A stretch of DNA of 64,000 bases from NCBI GenBank assembly GCA_016714015.1, contig JADJNZ010000001.1, positions 992,001 through 1,056,000 of the forward strand, read 5' to 3'. Made by a program: the position numbers and the translations under genes. Each line of letters opens with the position of its first letter. Position 1 is the first letter of the stretch. Of this stretch, positions 52,837 to 61,517 are shown piece by piece. The notes below the pieces were generated by a model, which was given only the letters and a program-made list of their open reading frames with translations, was not told the DNA's origin and did not search any database. The stretch is from Gemmatimonadota bacterium (lineage in GTDB: Bacteria; Gemmatimonadota; Gemmatimonadetes; Gemmatimonadales; Gemmatimonadaceae).

Positions 52837-53054
52837 CGATCTGCCGCGGACCGGGAGCGTGCTGCACGCCGTGACGGCCGAACTCGCCGCGACGGCGCGA
52901 TCGGAAGCAGCGATCGGAGCGCAGCGTTCACGGCGCGAGCGGTCGGGAAGGCCTCGGCGACGTCCGGCTCGAGCACGACGACATTGGAGCCGTGCGCGTA
53001 CCGCTTCGCGTACTTGCCGCGCTCGCCGTCGCTGAAGTCATACTCTGCATGCAT
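52833..53054 (-). CDS. Antitoxin of a BrnT-type toxin-antitoxin pair
   Basis: A 73-residue small protein: MHAEYDFSDGERGKYAKRYAHGSNVVVLEPDVAEAF..., the EYDFSxGxRGKYA opening that commonly accompanies BrnT-like or DUF4258-like toxins, then a likely ribbon-helix-helix or helical end (ARAVNAALRSLLPIA). It is intact, while the toxin upstream is frameshifted. ATG 53054 lies 17 bp inside the toxin's continued frame, normal for such operons. The final Arg-rich tail (SRRVRPSRRAARSRS) may bind nucleic acid. It overlaps the DUF1801 start. Confidence 0.8.
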   Translation of the reverse strand: MHAEYDFSDGERGKYAKRYAHGSNVVVLEPDVAEAFPTARAVNAALRSLLPIAPSRRVRPSRRAARSRSAADR

Positions 53055-53362
53055 GGTGCTGCTTTCTCGCACCCGGCAAGGGGGCTTCTTCATAGGAGCG
53101 CCGTTCACGTCGGCTGGCAGGGCGAGCGCTGATGAGCCGGATCTCCGACTCCTTACGCTCGGCGTGGATCACGACGAGCACCCGTTGTCTCGCAGAGCGG
53201 CCTATCAAGAGGATAGCGCAGTTCTTCGTCCGAATGATACGGATCAGGGATGGTGACCGAAAGCGGGTCCGCGAACGCGGTGCTCGCCTCCTCGAACGCG
53301 ACCCCGTGCTTTCGGAGGTTCGCGGCGGCCTTCTGCGGATCCCACACGAAGCGCAGTGCCAT
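53038..53362 (-). pseudogene. brnT: BrnT-type toxin, interrupted by an apparent +1 frameshift
   Basis: From ATG 53362 the frame gives MALRFVWDPQKAAANLRKHG, V-A-F-E-E-A and ...DPYHSDEELRY, the BrnT hallmark, then runs out as PLDRPLCETTG to a stop at 53153. In the next frame the family sequence resumes exactly: LLIGRSARQRVLVVIHAERKESEIRLISARPASRRERRSYEEA, ending at 53038. Removing one C from TATCCTC near 53208 would restore a protein of normal length. The RNase-like toxin is therefore probably inactive, or the base is a sequencing error. The antitoxin reads on intact. Confidence 0.85.
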
Positions 53363-53532
53363 CTGCCGAGGCTAGGGCGACACCGCCTCTCTTGTGCCAT
53401 CGGTGCGTTGTGCCGCCCATCCTTCCCTTGCCTTGCGCGCGCACCGATCTCGGCCGCCATTTCGTGTCACGCAGGGTGGATGCGACTGCGGACTTCACCT
53501 GCGTCAGGCCGATCCTGCGCTGCGGCATGGCG

Positions 53533-53991
53533 TCAGAACCGCGGGTGGGGATTCCGCGACTGCGCCGGCGGCCCGGCGACGACGTCCCAGTGCTCCACGA
53601 TCCGCCCATCGCGCAGGCGGAACAGGTCGGCGATCGCGTACGGCGGCGCACCGGCGGCGGGGGTGAACCGCGCGTGGAGGAATACCAGGTCACCTTCGGC
53701 GACCGTGCGGAGCACCTCCCACCGAGCGTCCGGCAGTTCCTTGATGAGCGCATCGAGGAAGGCGGCCGTGGCCTCGCGCGTACCGGCATCCACATCCGGC
53801 TTGTGCTCGACGAAGTCGGCGGCCATGTAGCGCGCGAAGGCGCTGCTCGGCTGCTTGTCGGCGAGGGCCTCCCTATAGAAGGCCAGGACGACGGCGCGGT
53901 TCGCCTCGAGGTCCGGTCCCGGCGGCGCGGGGGCGGGAGCGGTGCAGCCGGCGAGGAGGGAGAGAGCGATCCCGACGAAGGCCTTGGTCAT
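53533..53991 (-). CDS. SnoaL-like lipoprotein
   Basis: A 152-residue exported protein with lipobox LLAGC (MTKAFVGIALSLLAGCTAP) and a SnoaL/NTF2-like fold: LEANRAVVLAFYREALADKQPSSAFARYMAADFVEHKPD and the closing AIADLFRLRDGRIVEHWDVV, typical of nuclear-transport-factor-2-like proteins. Function unknown. ATG 53991 gives the signal peptide. The 170 bp between it and brnT contain nothing I recognise. Confidence 0.88.
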   Translation of the reverse strand: MTKAFVGIALSLLAGCTAPAPAPPGPDLEANRAVVLAFYREALADKQPSSAFARYMAADFVEHKPDVDAGTREATAAFLDALIKELPDARWEVLRTVAEGDLVFLHARFTPAAGAPPYAIADLFRLRDGRIVEHWDVVAGPPAQSRNPHPRF

Positions 53992-54096
53992 CGGGTGAAT
54001 ATGCGATCCGAGCCGTAGGGCGGTGAGGTCCCATCCCTCTCGCACCACCGCATGCTAGTTTCGTGGTCGCGCGGTCCCTCGCCTGCACCCCTCCCC

Positions 54097-54927
54097 ATGC
54101 CGACGCTCCGCACCTTCGCGAATCTCTGGACCCTGTGGGACCATCCGGGCGCCGGCCCGGACGAGTGGACCGTATCCGAGAAGGTCGCGGCGGTGGCCGC
54201 GGCCGGGTTCGACGGCGTCATGGGCGACCCCGGCACCGGCCTCGGTGCGCTGGCGCGCGCGCACGGCCTCGCCTTCATCGCGTTCCTGCGCCTCGACGTG
54301 ACCGACGACGTCACGAACGCGCTCGCGCGATGCGCCGCGGAGCAGGCGATCGGCGTGCAGGTGCATCTCGGGTGGCACGACACGGCGCCGGATGCGGCGC
54401 TCGCGGCGGCGCAGCGACTCCTCACGGCGGCGCGTGACCTCGCGCTCGACGTCGTGATCGAGACGCATCGCGACACCTGCACCGAGACGCCCGAGAAGAC
54501 GGACGCGCTCTGCGCGCGGTACGAGGCGGCCACCGGCTCGCCGCTCCCGCTGCTGTTCGACTTCTCGCATCACGCCGTCGTGAAGCACCTGCAGCCGCCG
54601 TTCGCGCCGCGCCTGCTCGCGGACGCCGAGCGGGTGCGGCGAGCGCGCTGGTTCCACCTGCGTCCGTTCAACGGCCATCACGCGCAGATCCCGGTGCGAC
54701 ACGCCGACGGATCGCCGGCCCCGGAGATGGCCGACTGGCTGGCGTTCGTCGACGCGCTCTTCGCGCTGCTGCACACGGCACCGCAGGCGGAGTGCTGGGT
54801 GTGCCCCGAGATCGGCCCGGTGCGCGGCGGCTACGGCCTCGCCGCCTTCCCGCCGAGCTGGACGCAGGCGGTGGAGCTCAGGCGCGCACTCGTCTCGCGC
54901 TGGGACGCGCGCGCGCTTCGCCCCTGA
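54097..54927 (+). CDS. Sugar phosphate isomerase/epimerase-like TIM-barrel protein
   Basis: A 276-residue TIM barrel of the AP-endonuclease-2/xylose-isomerase-like type. Fold elements: TVSEKVAAVAAAGFDGVMGDPG, IGVQVHLGWHD, LALDVVIETHRDTCTETPEKT, LPLLFDFSHHAVVKHL, FHLRPFNGH, and the C-terminal CPEIGPVRGGYGLAAFPP. Glu/His/Asp residues in these positions are expected metal ligands. Sits at the head of a carbohydrate gene group (AraC, GH127, GH13). Its 3' end overlaps the convergent AraC gene by 50 bp. Confidence 0.88.
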   Translation: MPTLRTFANLWTLWDHPGAGPDEWTVSEKVAAVAAAGFDGVMGDPGTGLGALARAHGLAFIAFLRLDVTDDVTNALARCAAEQAIGVQVHLGWHDTAPDAALAAAQRLLTAARDLALDVVIETHRDTCTETPEKTDALCARYEAATGSPLPLLFDFSHHAVVKHLQPPFAPRLLADAERVRRARWFHLRPFNGHHAQIPVRHADGSPAPEMADWLAFVDALFALLHTAPQAECWVCPEIGPVRGGYGLAAFPPSWTQAVELRRALVSRWDARALRP

Positions 54928-55771
54928 AGCGGGCGCGGAAGGCGCTCGGCGTCATCTTCTTGAGCGCGCGGAAGCGGCGATTGAAGTTGGCGAGGGTGCC
55001 GAAGCCGCAGGCGTAGGCGATCTCGGCCACGCGCTCGTCGGTCTCGCTCAAGCGGCGGCAGGCGCGCGCGATGCGCCGCGCGGTGATGTGCTGCACGAGC
55101 GTGCCGCCCGTGTGCGCGCGGAAGAAGCGCGAGAACGCCGCGGCGCTGAGATGCACGGTGCGGGCGACGTCGCCGAGCGTGAGCGTGTCGTCCGCGAGGT
55201 GATCCTCGATGTACGCGAGCGCGCGCGCGAGCCGCGGCTGGACGCCCTGCCAATCCACCGGCACGTAGCCCTCGCTCGCGAGCGGCGTCGCCGCGCGATC
55301 GGCGCCGAGGCGCTGCAGGATGCCGGCGAGCGCGCTCCACGCGGTGAGCCCGCGCTGCGCGGGCAGCCGCACCAACGCCTCTGCGACGGCCGCGCTGGCG
55401 CGGGACGAGAAGGCGAGACCGCGATGCGCCCGCTGGAGGAGCGCCCGCACGCCCGCGAACTCCGGGGCGGCGAGGTCGAAGAGCTCGACCGGCAGGTGCA
55501 CGACGATCGCGCGGTGCGAGCGTGCGCCGGCGGCGCGTCCCTCCGACGACCAGGTGTGCGGCAGATGGCCGCCGAGGAGCACGAGGTCGCCGGGCCCGAA
55601 GGGCGCGATGTGATCGCCGACGAAGCGCGTGCCCGCACCGGACTCGATCCAGGTGAGCTCGAGCTCCGGATGGTGATGCCACCAGAAGCGGAACGCCGCG
55701 GCCGTGTAGCGGAAGGCCGCGAACGACTGACCCTCGGGACGGGCACGACGGGGTTCGGCGACGGCGCGCAT
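54878..55771 (-). CDS. AraC-family transcriptional regulator
   Basis: A 297-residue regulator with an N-terminal cupin-like sensory domain (FRFWWHHHPELELTWIESGAGTRFVGDHIAPFGPGDLVLLGGHLPHTW) and a C-terminal double helix-turn-helix: DDTLTLGDVARTVHLSAAAFSRFFRAHTGGTLVQHITARRIARACRRL then VAEIAYACGFGTLANFNRRFRALKKMTPSAFR. The sensory domain suggests sugar sensing. Divergent from GH127 (90-bp gap at 55772-55861), whose promoter it probably controls. Confidence 0.95.
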   Translation of the reverse strand: MRAVAEPRRARPEGQSFAAFRYTAAAFRFWWHHHPELELTWIESGAGTRFVGDHIAPFGPGDLVLLGGHLPHTWSSEGRAAGARSHRAIVVHLPVELFDLAAPEFAGVRALLQRAHRGLAFSSRASAAVAEALVRLPAQRGLTAWSALAGILQRLGADRAATPLASEGYVPVDWQGVQPRLARALAYIEDHLADDTLTLGDVARTVHLSAAAFSRFFRAHTGGTLVQHITARRIARACRRLSETDERVAEIAYACGFGTLANFNRRFRALKKMTPSAFRARFRGEARARPSARRVRA

Positions 55772-55861
55772 GGGGCGGGCTGTGGGAAGTGGTCAAATTA
55801 GTATCAGCTCGCGTCCGGCGCGTAGGAGCGCCCCGCGCGCGCGGGCGGTAGCCTGCATGGC

Positions 55862-57763
55862 ATGTCCGCGCCGATCCCCGAGCAGTTCCGGTCGCTGCCG
55901 CTCGGCGCGGTGCTCCCCGCCGGCTGGCTGCGCACGCAGCTCGAGGAGAATCTCGCGGGCTTCACGGGCCACCTCGACGCGCTCGTCCCGGCGCTCGTCG
56001 TGCAGGACGACCTCTACGGTCGTGACCGGCTCACCCCCGCCGTGCGCGAGAAGGATGTCGGCGCCCAGGGCGTGCCGCCGCAGGATCGCGCGCAGTTCCT
56101 CTGGTGGAACAGCGAGACGCAGGGCAACTGGTGGGACGGCCTGCTCCGCACCGCCGTCCTGCTGCAGGACGCGGCGGCCCTCGCGCGCGCCGCGCGGCAG
56201 GTGGACGCGCTCCTCGCCACGCAGGATGCCAGCGGGTACCTCGGCATCTACGCACCCGCGCTCCGCTACCAGGTGATCGGCGAGCACGGCGAGCTGTGGG
56301 CCAAGACCACCGCCCTGCGCTACCTGTTGGGCTGGTACGAGCACACACGGCAGCCGCACGTGCTCGACGCGGTGCGGCGGTCGGTCGAGGACGTGATGAC
56401 GCACTACCCGATCGGGGCGTCGCAGCCGTTCCGCACCGATCGCCCCGACACCTGCGGCCTCACGCACGGTCTCGCGTTCACCGACGTGCTGGAGCACCTG
56501 CATCGCCTCACCGGCGATCGCCGCTACGCCGACTACATCGCGTTCCTGTACGCCGACTTCAGCGCGCAGCCGCTCGCCGAGGACGCGCAGCCGGCGTCGC
56601 TGCTCGATCCCGCCCAGCCGTTGCGGGGGCACGGCGTGCACACGTACGAGCACCTGCGCTGCGTGGCCGCCGCGTACCACGCCACGGGAGCGCCGCGGCT
56701 CGGCGACGCCCTCGCAGCCTTCGAGCGCAAGGTGCGCGAGGTGGTCCTGCCGTCGGGCGGCCCGGTGGGCGACGAGTACATCGACGGACGAGGCAAGCAC
56801 GGAGGGCCGCGCGGCTACGAGTACTGCTCGTTGCAGGAACTGCTGCACAGCCAGGTGAGCCTGCTGTGCAAGCGGGGCGATGCCGCGCTCGGCGACGCGA
56901 TCGAGCGACTCTTCCTCAATGCCGCGCAGGGGGCGCGCCACCCCGACGGGCGCGGCATCGCCTATCTCGCGAGCGACAACGCCTTCGCCATGACGGGCGC
57001 GCTGGACGGGAATCCCCAAACGCCCACACAGACGCGGTACAAGTACTCGCCGGTGCATCAGGATGCCGCCGTCTGCTGCGTGCCCAACGCGGGTCGCATC
57101 GCGCCGACGTACGTGCAGCACATGTGGCTGCGGGACGGGGATGCCCTCGTCGCCGCGCTGCTCGGCCCCTGCACGCTGCGCACGCCGGTCGCCGGGCGGA
57201 CGATCGAGATCGTGCAGGACACGACCTATCCGTCTGAGGATACCGTGCACTTCACCGTCATCGGCGCGCGGGACGGTCTTGCCCTGCGCGTGCGGCGTCC
57301 GGCATGGGCGACGCAGGTGCACGCCGACCTCCCCTTCGTCGAACGCGACGGCTTCCTCCGCTTCACGATCCCGCGTGGTGACGCCCCCGTCGCGTTCGGC
57401 GTGACGTTCGGATCGCGGCTCGTGCAGCATCGCGACGGGCGCGGCGACGCGTACTTCACCGACGGGCCCTGCGTCCTCGCGCGGGCCCTCCCGGCGTACG
57501 CCACCATCACGAAGCGCTACGACGTGCCCGAGTTCGCCGACCGGACGTTCACGACGCCGGACCCGGTGGCGTATCGCACTCCCGGTGCGGTGCAGGCGAC
57601 GCGCGAGCGCGATGCCGTGCGTCGCTGGCGCGTCGCGTTGCACGATCCGCGCACATCGCAGCCCATGGACACCCTGCTCGAACCGATGGCCCACACGATC
57701 CTGCGGCAAGTCACGTTCGCGCCCGCCGACCGCCCCTCGTCCCCTGACCCGACCGATCGATGA
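55862..57763 (+). CDS. GH127-family beta-L-arabinofuranosidase-like glycosidase
   Basis: A 633-residue glycosidase starting MSAPIPEQFRSLPLGAVLPAG; no signal peptide, so cytosolic. Catalytic/zinc region: GYEYCSLQE with Glu320, Cys322 and Glu326, and CCVPNAGR with Cys405-Cys406. These match the GH127 arrangement in HypBA1-type enzymes, where one of the paired cysteines is the nucleophile and E/C/C residues bind zinc. The (alpha/alpha)6 barrel region has WWDGLLRTAVLLQDAAALAR. Releases terminal arabinose, the best guess. Overlaps GH13 by 4 bp. Confidence 0.92.
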   Translation: MSAPIPEQFRSLPLGAVLPAGWLRTQLEENLAGFTGHLDALVPALVVQDDLYGRDRLTPAVREKDVGAQGVPPQDRAQFLWWNSETQGNWWDGLLRTAVLLQDAAALARAARQVDALLATQDASGYLGIYAPALRYQVIGEHGELWAKTTALRYLLGWYEHTRQPHVLDAVRRSVEDVMTHYPIGASQPFRTDRPDTCGLTHGLAFTDVLEHLHRLTGDRRYADYIAFLYADFSAQPLAEDAQPASLLDPAQPLRGHGVHTYEHLRCVAAAYHATGAPRLGDALAAFERKVREVVLPSGGPVGDEYIDGRGKHGGPRGYEYCSLQELLHSQVSLLCKRGDAALGDAIERLFLNAAQGARHPDGRGIAYLASDNAFAMTGALDGNPQTPTQTRYKYSPVHQDAAVCCVPNAGRIAPTYVQHMWLRDGDALVAALLGPCTLRTPVAGRTIEIVQDTTYPSEDTVHFTVIGARDGLALRVRRPAWATQVHADLPFVERDGFLRFTIPRGDAPVAFGVTFGSRLVQHRDGRGDAYFTDGPCVLARALPAYATITKRYDVPEFADRTFTTPDPVAYRTPGAVQATRERDAVRRWRVALHDPRTSQPMDTLLEPMAHTILRQVTFAPADRPSSPDPTDR

Positions 57764-59358
57764 CGCTCATCCTGCGCACGCTCCGCGCCACCCTCACGCT
57801 CTCGCTCTGCCTCGGCGCCGCCCGCGCGCCGCTCGCCGCGCAGGCATCGGCTCAGGCCTCCGCGCCCGTCCGTGACGAGGTCTTCTACCAGATCTTCGTC
57901 CGCAGCTTCCGGGACAGCAACGGGGACCAGCAGGGCGACCTGCCGGGCATCACGTCGCAGCTCGACCATCTGGAGCGGCTCGGCGTGACGACGCTGCTGC
58001 TCACCCCCATCGGCCCGTCGCCGTTCTACCACAACTATTTCCTCGACGACTTCGCCGGGATCGATCCGGCGTTCGGCACGGAGCAGGACCTGCGAACGCT
58101 CGCCGGCGCGCTGCACCGTCGCGGGATGCGCATCTACCTCGACATGGAGCTGCAGTACGTGAGTGGGCGCCATCCCTGGTTCACCGACTCGTACCGCCGG
58201 CCGGGTTCGCGCTACGCGCCGTACCTGCTGTACGAGGACTCCGCCAACACCCGGTACCAGACGGGCTACTGGGACAAGGAGGAGGTGGGCACCTTCGACG
58301 GGCGCCGGGTGCGCATCGCGACGGTGAACATGCTCCATCCCGACATGCAGCGGATCCACGCCGAGGTGTTCACGCACTTCCTGCGGCCGAGCGCGCCGGG
58401 GCGTGACGACGGCGTGGATGGCTTCCGGCTCGATCACATGCAGGACCGCCTCGACGAGAAGCCGGCGCTGAGCGACCTCTTCGCGCGCTTCTGGACGCCG
58501 CTCTTCCGTGAACTGCGGCGCGTGGATCCGAAGGTCGGGCTGCTCGCCGAGCAGGCGGACTGGGGCTATGGCGAGGCGTGGCTCGAGCGGGGGGACGCGG
58601 ATCTCGTCTTCGCCTTCCCGCTGCGCGGCGCGATCCTGTCATTCGACAAGGCGAAGCTGCGCACCGCCGTCGAGGAGACGCGCCGGCGCACGCCCGCCGG
58701 CAAGCGGCAGATCGTCTTCCTCGAGAACCACGATGTCGAACGGTTCGCCACCGCCGTCGGCGGCGACCTGCGCAAGGCGAAGCTCGGTGCCGCGCTCAAT
58801 CTCACGCTGCAGGGCGTTCCGCTCCTGTACTACGGGCAGGAGCTGGGGATGACCGGGAAGCAGATCCGGGACCCGTCGTCGTCGGACGGCGGTGACATCC
58901 CGCTGCGCGAGGCGTATCCCTGGACGTCGCGCGTGGGTCCGGGCATGGCCGTGTGGTACCGCAACAGCGGTCCGTGGTGGGATCAGAGTCCGCTCAACAC
59001 CGGGCGCGGCGTGTCGCTCGAGAGCCAGCGCGGCCAGCCCGACTCGCTGCTCGCGACGTATCAGCGGCTCCTCGCGTTGCGGCGCGCGCACCCGGCGCTC
59101 GTCTCCGGCGACCAGGAGATCGTCGAGACCGATCACGCGAGCGTGTTCGCCTTCCGCCGCAGCGCGGGCGCCGATCGACTGGTGGTGGTGGTGAACCTCG
59201 GCGACGCCGCCGCCGAGGTGCGGGTGACCGCCGCCGGGGCGCGCGGCGTGCTGCGCGACGTGTTCGACCGCACCGCGGTGTCGCTCGACGATCGCGGTGT
59301 GGCGACGCTGTCGCTCGCCCCCTACGGCGTGCGGATCCTCGCGGTGGGGACCCGCTAG
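57760..59358 (+). CDS. Exported GH13 alpha-amylase-family glycosidase
   Basis: A 532-residue secreted enzyme with signal (LRATLTLSLCLGAARAPLAAQ). GH13 motifs in order: FYQIFVRSFRDSNGDQQGDLPGI, DMELQYVSGRHPWF, catalytic Asp225 in DGFRLDHMQ, Glu264 in LLAEQAD, Asp325 in ENHDVER. The C-terminal beta domain ends VATLSLAPYGVRILAVG. The region DMELQYVSGRHPWF lacks the conserved DxVxNH, so substrate specificity differs from typical amylases. ATG 57760 overlaps the GH127 stop. An arabinan/starch link is speculative. Confidence 0.92.
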   Translation: MTLILRTLRATLTLSLCLGAARAPLAAQASAQASAPVRDEVFYQIFVRSFRDSNGDQQGDLPGITSQLDHLERLGVTTLLLTPIGPSPFYHNYFLDDFAGIDPAFGTEQDLRTLAGALHRRGMRIYLDMELQYVSGRHPWFTDSYRRPGSRYAPYLLYEDSANTRYQTGYWDKEEVGTFDGRRVRIATVNMLHPDMQRIHAEVFTHFLRPSAPGRDDGVDGFRLDHMQDRLDEKPALSDLFARFWTPLFRELRRVDPKVGLLAEQADWGYGEAWLERGDADLVFAFPLRGAILSFDKAKLRTAVEETRRRTPAGKRQIVFLENHDVERFATAVGGDLRKAKLGAALNLTLQGVPLLYYGQELGMTGKQIRDPSSSDGGDIPLREAYPWTSRVGPGMAVWYRNSGPWWDQSPLNTGRGVSLESQRGQPDSLLATYQRLLALRRAHPALVSGDQEIVETDHASVFAFRRSAGADRLVVVVNLGDAAAEVRVTAAGARGVLRDVFDRTAVSLDDRGVATLSLAPYGVRILAVGTR

Positions 59359-59435
59359 TGTCGTTCCCCGCCGATCCCTAGCGCGCCGCGCGCACCGCGC
59401 ACGGCGTCCTCCGGTGCCCGGTCCAGGGGGAAGCG

Positions 59436-60500
59436 TTGCCGATGCTGTTGCGGCACGAGGACGTGCGCGAGGCCGCACGCGACTGGGAGCGGTTCAGCTC
59501 CGACGCCCCGTTCCGCGTGCCGATCCCGAGCGAGGAGGCGATGCGCACCATGCGTCAGCTCCCGATCGAGACCGACCCGCCGACGCATGGCGAGTACCGC
59601 GAGATCATCGCGCCCTTCTTCAAGGCCGCGAAGGACGACGCGACGATCGCGTGGATGAACGCCCTCGTCGGCGGCATGGTGGCCGCGGCGATCGCGCGGG
59701 AGTCGATCGAGATCGTGCGCGAGTTCGCGCTCCCCATCCAATCGCGCGCGCTGACGCACCTGCTGCGCATGCCCGAGGCCGAGGCGGAGACGTGGATCGG
59801 CTGGGGGATCCACGTGTTCCACGACGGGAGCGACGCGTCGGCGAAGGGGTCCACTCTCGAGCGCTATCTCGAGGCGCAGCTCGACCGGGCGGCGGCCGCG
59901 CCGGGCGACGATTTCTTCAGTGCGCTCGTGCAGGCGCGCTTCCGCGGCCGGCCCCTCACGCGCGAGGAGATGCTCGGGTTCGCGAACCTGACGTTCGCCG
60001 GCGGACGCGACACGGTGATCCACACCATCTCGTCGGTGATCGCGCATCTCGCGCATGACCCTGCGACGCTCGACGCGTTGCGGCGCGACCCGAGGCTCGT
60101 GCCGCTCGCGGCCGAGGAGTTCTTTCGCATCGTGTCGCCTCTGACGGCGCTCGCGCGGGTGTGCCCGGTGGACACGACGGTGCTGGGCGAGTCGGTGCCG
60201 GCGGGCGGGCGCATCGGCCTCAACTGGGCGTCGGCGAACCGCGACGAGACCGTGTTCGAGGATCCGGACAGCGTGCGCCTGGACCGCCGTCCGAATCCGC
60301 ATGTCGCGTTCGGCACGGGGACGCACTTCTGCCTTGGCGCGCCGCATGCGCGGCTGCTGCTGCGCACGCTGCTGGAGCAGTGCGCGGCGCAGGTGCGGGG
60401 GGTGGCGATCCTCGAGGCGGAGGAGAAGGTGGAGCGGACGGCGGTGTATGCGCGCCGGGTGGGGTTCGAAGTGCTGCAGGTGCGGGTGGTGGGGCGGTAG
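59436..60500 (+). CDS. Cytochrome P450 with an in-frame amber codon upstream of its open part
   Basis: A P450 with Cys299 (counted from TTG 59436) as heme ligand in FGTGTHFCLGAPH, the I-helix AGGRDT in NLTFAGGRDTVIHTISS and the E-x-x-R in AAEEFFRIVSPL. The open part starts at TTG 59436 or ATG 59442, yet family sequence extends upstream: GTG 59358, overlapping the GH13 stop as TAGTG, gives V-S-F-P-A-D-P, TAG (59379-59381), then R-A-A-R-T-A-H-G-V-L-R-C-P-V. If TAG were a sense codon such as TAC (DPY is common here), the N-terminus would be complete. So it is either a shortened product or a nonsense mutant. The A-B helices would be cut. Confidence 0.88.
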   Translation: MPMLLRHEDVREAARDWERFSSDAPFRVPIPSEEAMRTMRQLPIETDPPTHGEYREIIAPFFKAAKDDATIAWMNALVGGMVAAAIARESIEIVREFALPIQSRALTHLLRMPEAEAETWIGWGIHVFHDGSDASAKGSTLERYLEAQLDRAAAAPGDDFFSALVQARFRGRPLTREEMLGFANLTFAGGRDTVIHTISSVIAHLAHDPATLDALRRDPRLVPLAAEEFFRIVSPLTALARVCPVDTTVLGESVPAGGRIGLNWASANRDETVFEDPDSVRLDRRPNPHVAFGTGTHFCLGAPHARLLLRTLLEQCAAQVRGVAILEAEEKVERTAVYARRVGFEVLQVRVVGR

Positions 60501-60581
60501 GGAGGTGACGCTACGGCCACGGGAACGCGTGGCGAGGTCGGCTGGAGTTCAGCGAGCGTCAGTGGACCGACCGACGGTCGG

Positions 60582-61517
60582 GTGAGCCGAAGCTCCTTCA
60601 GTCGTGCGGCGGTCGCCTTCATTAGACTGCGGTGGTCAGCAGCGCCGTACCGAAAGGTACGGGAAGGCGCGGCCGCCCACCTGCTCCCTTTGACTGCCGA
60701 CGGTCTCCAACTGCTGACAGGCCGAGTGCGCGCGCACTCCGCTACGTCGCCGACACGGGTCGGATCGCTCCCGGGCGCGTTCAGCGCGCTGCGAGATGGA
60801 ACCCGCGAGCTACGAGACGAGTCCAGCGAGCGGCGAGATGGGTGTAGCGCGCTGCGAGACGAGTTCAGCACGCAACGAGGCGCGCTTTGCGAGCAACGGG
60901 GCGAGTTTAGCGAGCGACGTGACGAGTCCAGCGACCAACGGGACGCGTTTAGCAAGCAACGGGACGAGTCCAGCACGCAACGGGACGAGTCCAGCAAGCA
61001 ACGGGACGAGTCCAGCAAGCAACGGGACGCGTTTAGCAAACAACGAGACGAGTCCAGCAAGCAACGAGACGAGTTTTGCAAGCAACGAGACGAGTCCAGC
61101 AAGCAACGGGACGAGTCCAGCAAGCAACGGGACGCGTTTAGCAAACAACGAGACGAGTCCAGCAAGCAACGAGACGACTCCAGCAAGCAACGAGACGACT
61201 CCAGCAAGCAACGAGACGACTCCAGCAAGCAACGGGACGAGTTCAGCAAGCAACGGGACGCGTTTAGCAAACAACGAGACGAGTCCAGCAAGCAACGAGA
61301 CGACTCCAGCAAGCAACGAGACGACTCCAGCAAGCAACGAGACGAGTCCAGCAAGCAACGAGATGAGTTCAGCAATCAACGAGCCGAGTTCAACGAGCTC
61401 CGGGGCGGTTCCAGCAGGCTCCCAGATGAGTTCATCGAGCTCCGAGACGATCTGAGAGGGCTCCGAGGCGACCGCTGTAGGCTCAGCGTGAACTTCGGCA
61501 GCCCCCACGGCGAGTGA
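60582..61517 (+). CDS. Possible heptad-repeat (coiled-coil) protein encoded by a 21-bp minisatellite
   Basis: An open frame of 311 codons from GTG 60582. The central units read (D/G)-(E/A/D)-(S/F)-S-K-Q-R and the flanking, older units keep a related pattern such as FSALRDG, TRELRDE, EFIELRD and DLRGLRG. The persistence of ELRD/xLRG in degenerate units makes this frame more credible than the other open frames over the array. A 7-residue period is compatible with coiled coil. The first 65 residues show no family and the start is unsure. It could equally be non-coding. Confidence 0.35.
   Translation: MSRSSFSRAAVAFIRLRWSAAPYRKVREGAAAHLLPLTADGLQLLTGRVRAHSATSPTRVGSLPGAFSALRDGTRELRDESSERRDGCSALRDEFSTQRGALCEQRGEFSERRDESSDQRDAFSKQRDESSTQRDESSKQRDESSKQRDAFSKQRDESSKQRDEFCKQRDESSKQRDESSKQRDAFSKQRDESSKQRDDSSKQRDDSSKQRDDSSKQRDEFSKQRDAFSKQRDESSKQRDDSSKQRDDSSKQRDESSKQRDEFSNQRAEFNELRGGSSRLPDEFIELRDDLRGLRGDRCRLSVNFGSPHGE
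60777..61469 (+). repeat. 21-bp minisatellite, about 33 units
   Basis: Units start at 60777 + 21n. The consensus is GAGTCCAGCAAGCAACG(G/A)GAC, varied at fixed positions (GAG/GAC/GCG; TCC/TTT/TTC). Sub-blocks starting GCGTTTAGCAAACAACGAGAC recur at 61029-spacing: 61029, 61134 (105 bp) and 61260 (126 bp), showing higher-order duplication of five- and six-unit blocks. Outer units (60777-60944; 61365-61469) are much more diverged, as expected at ends of an array expanding from its centre. Length is a multiple of three, so many frames stay open. Confidence 0.93.

Noticed and set aside
59864..61375. Long minus-strand frame across the minisatellite reading repeated S-S-R-C-L-L units
   Set aside because: It arises because the repeat unit is a multiple of three and lacks stops in several frames. 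Its far end is antisense to the P450, and the diverged units do not keep the pattern.
60777..61469. CRISPR array
   Set aside because: Units are directly contiguous with no unique spacers, and no cas genes occur in the window.
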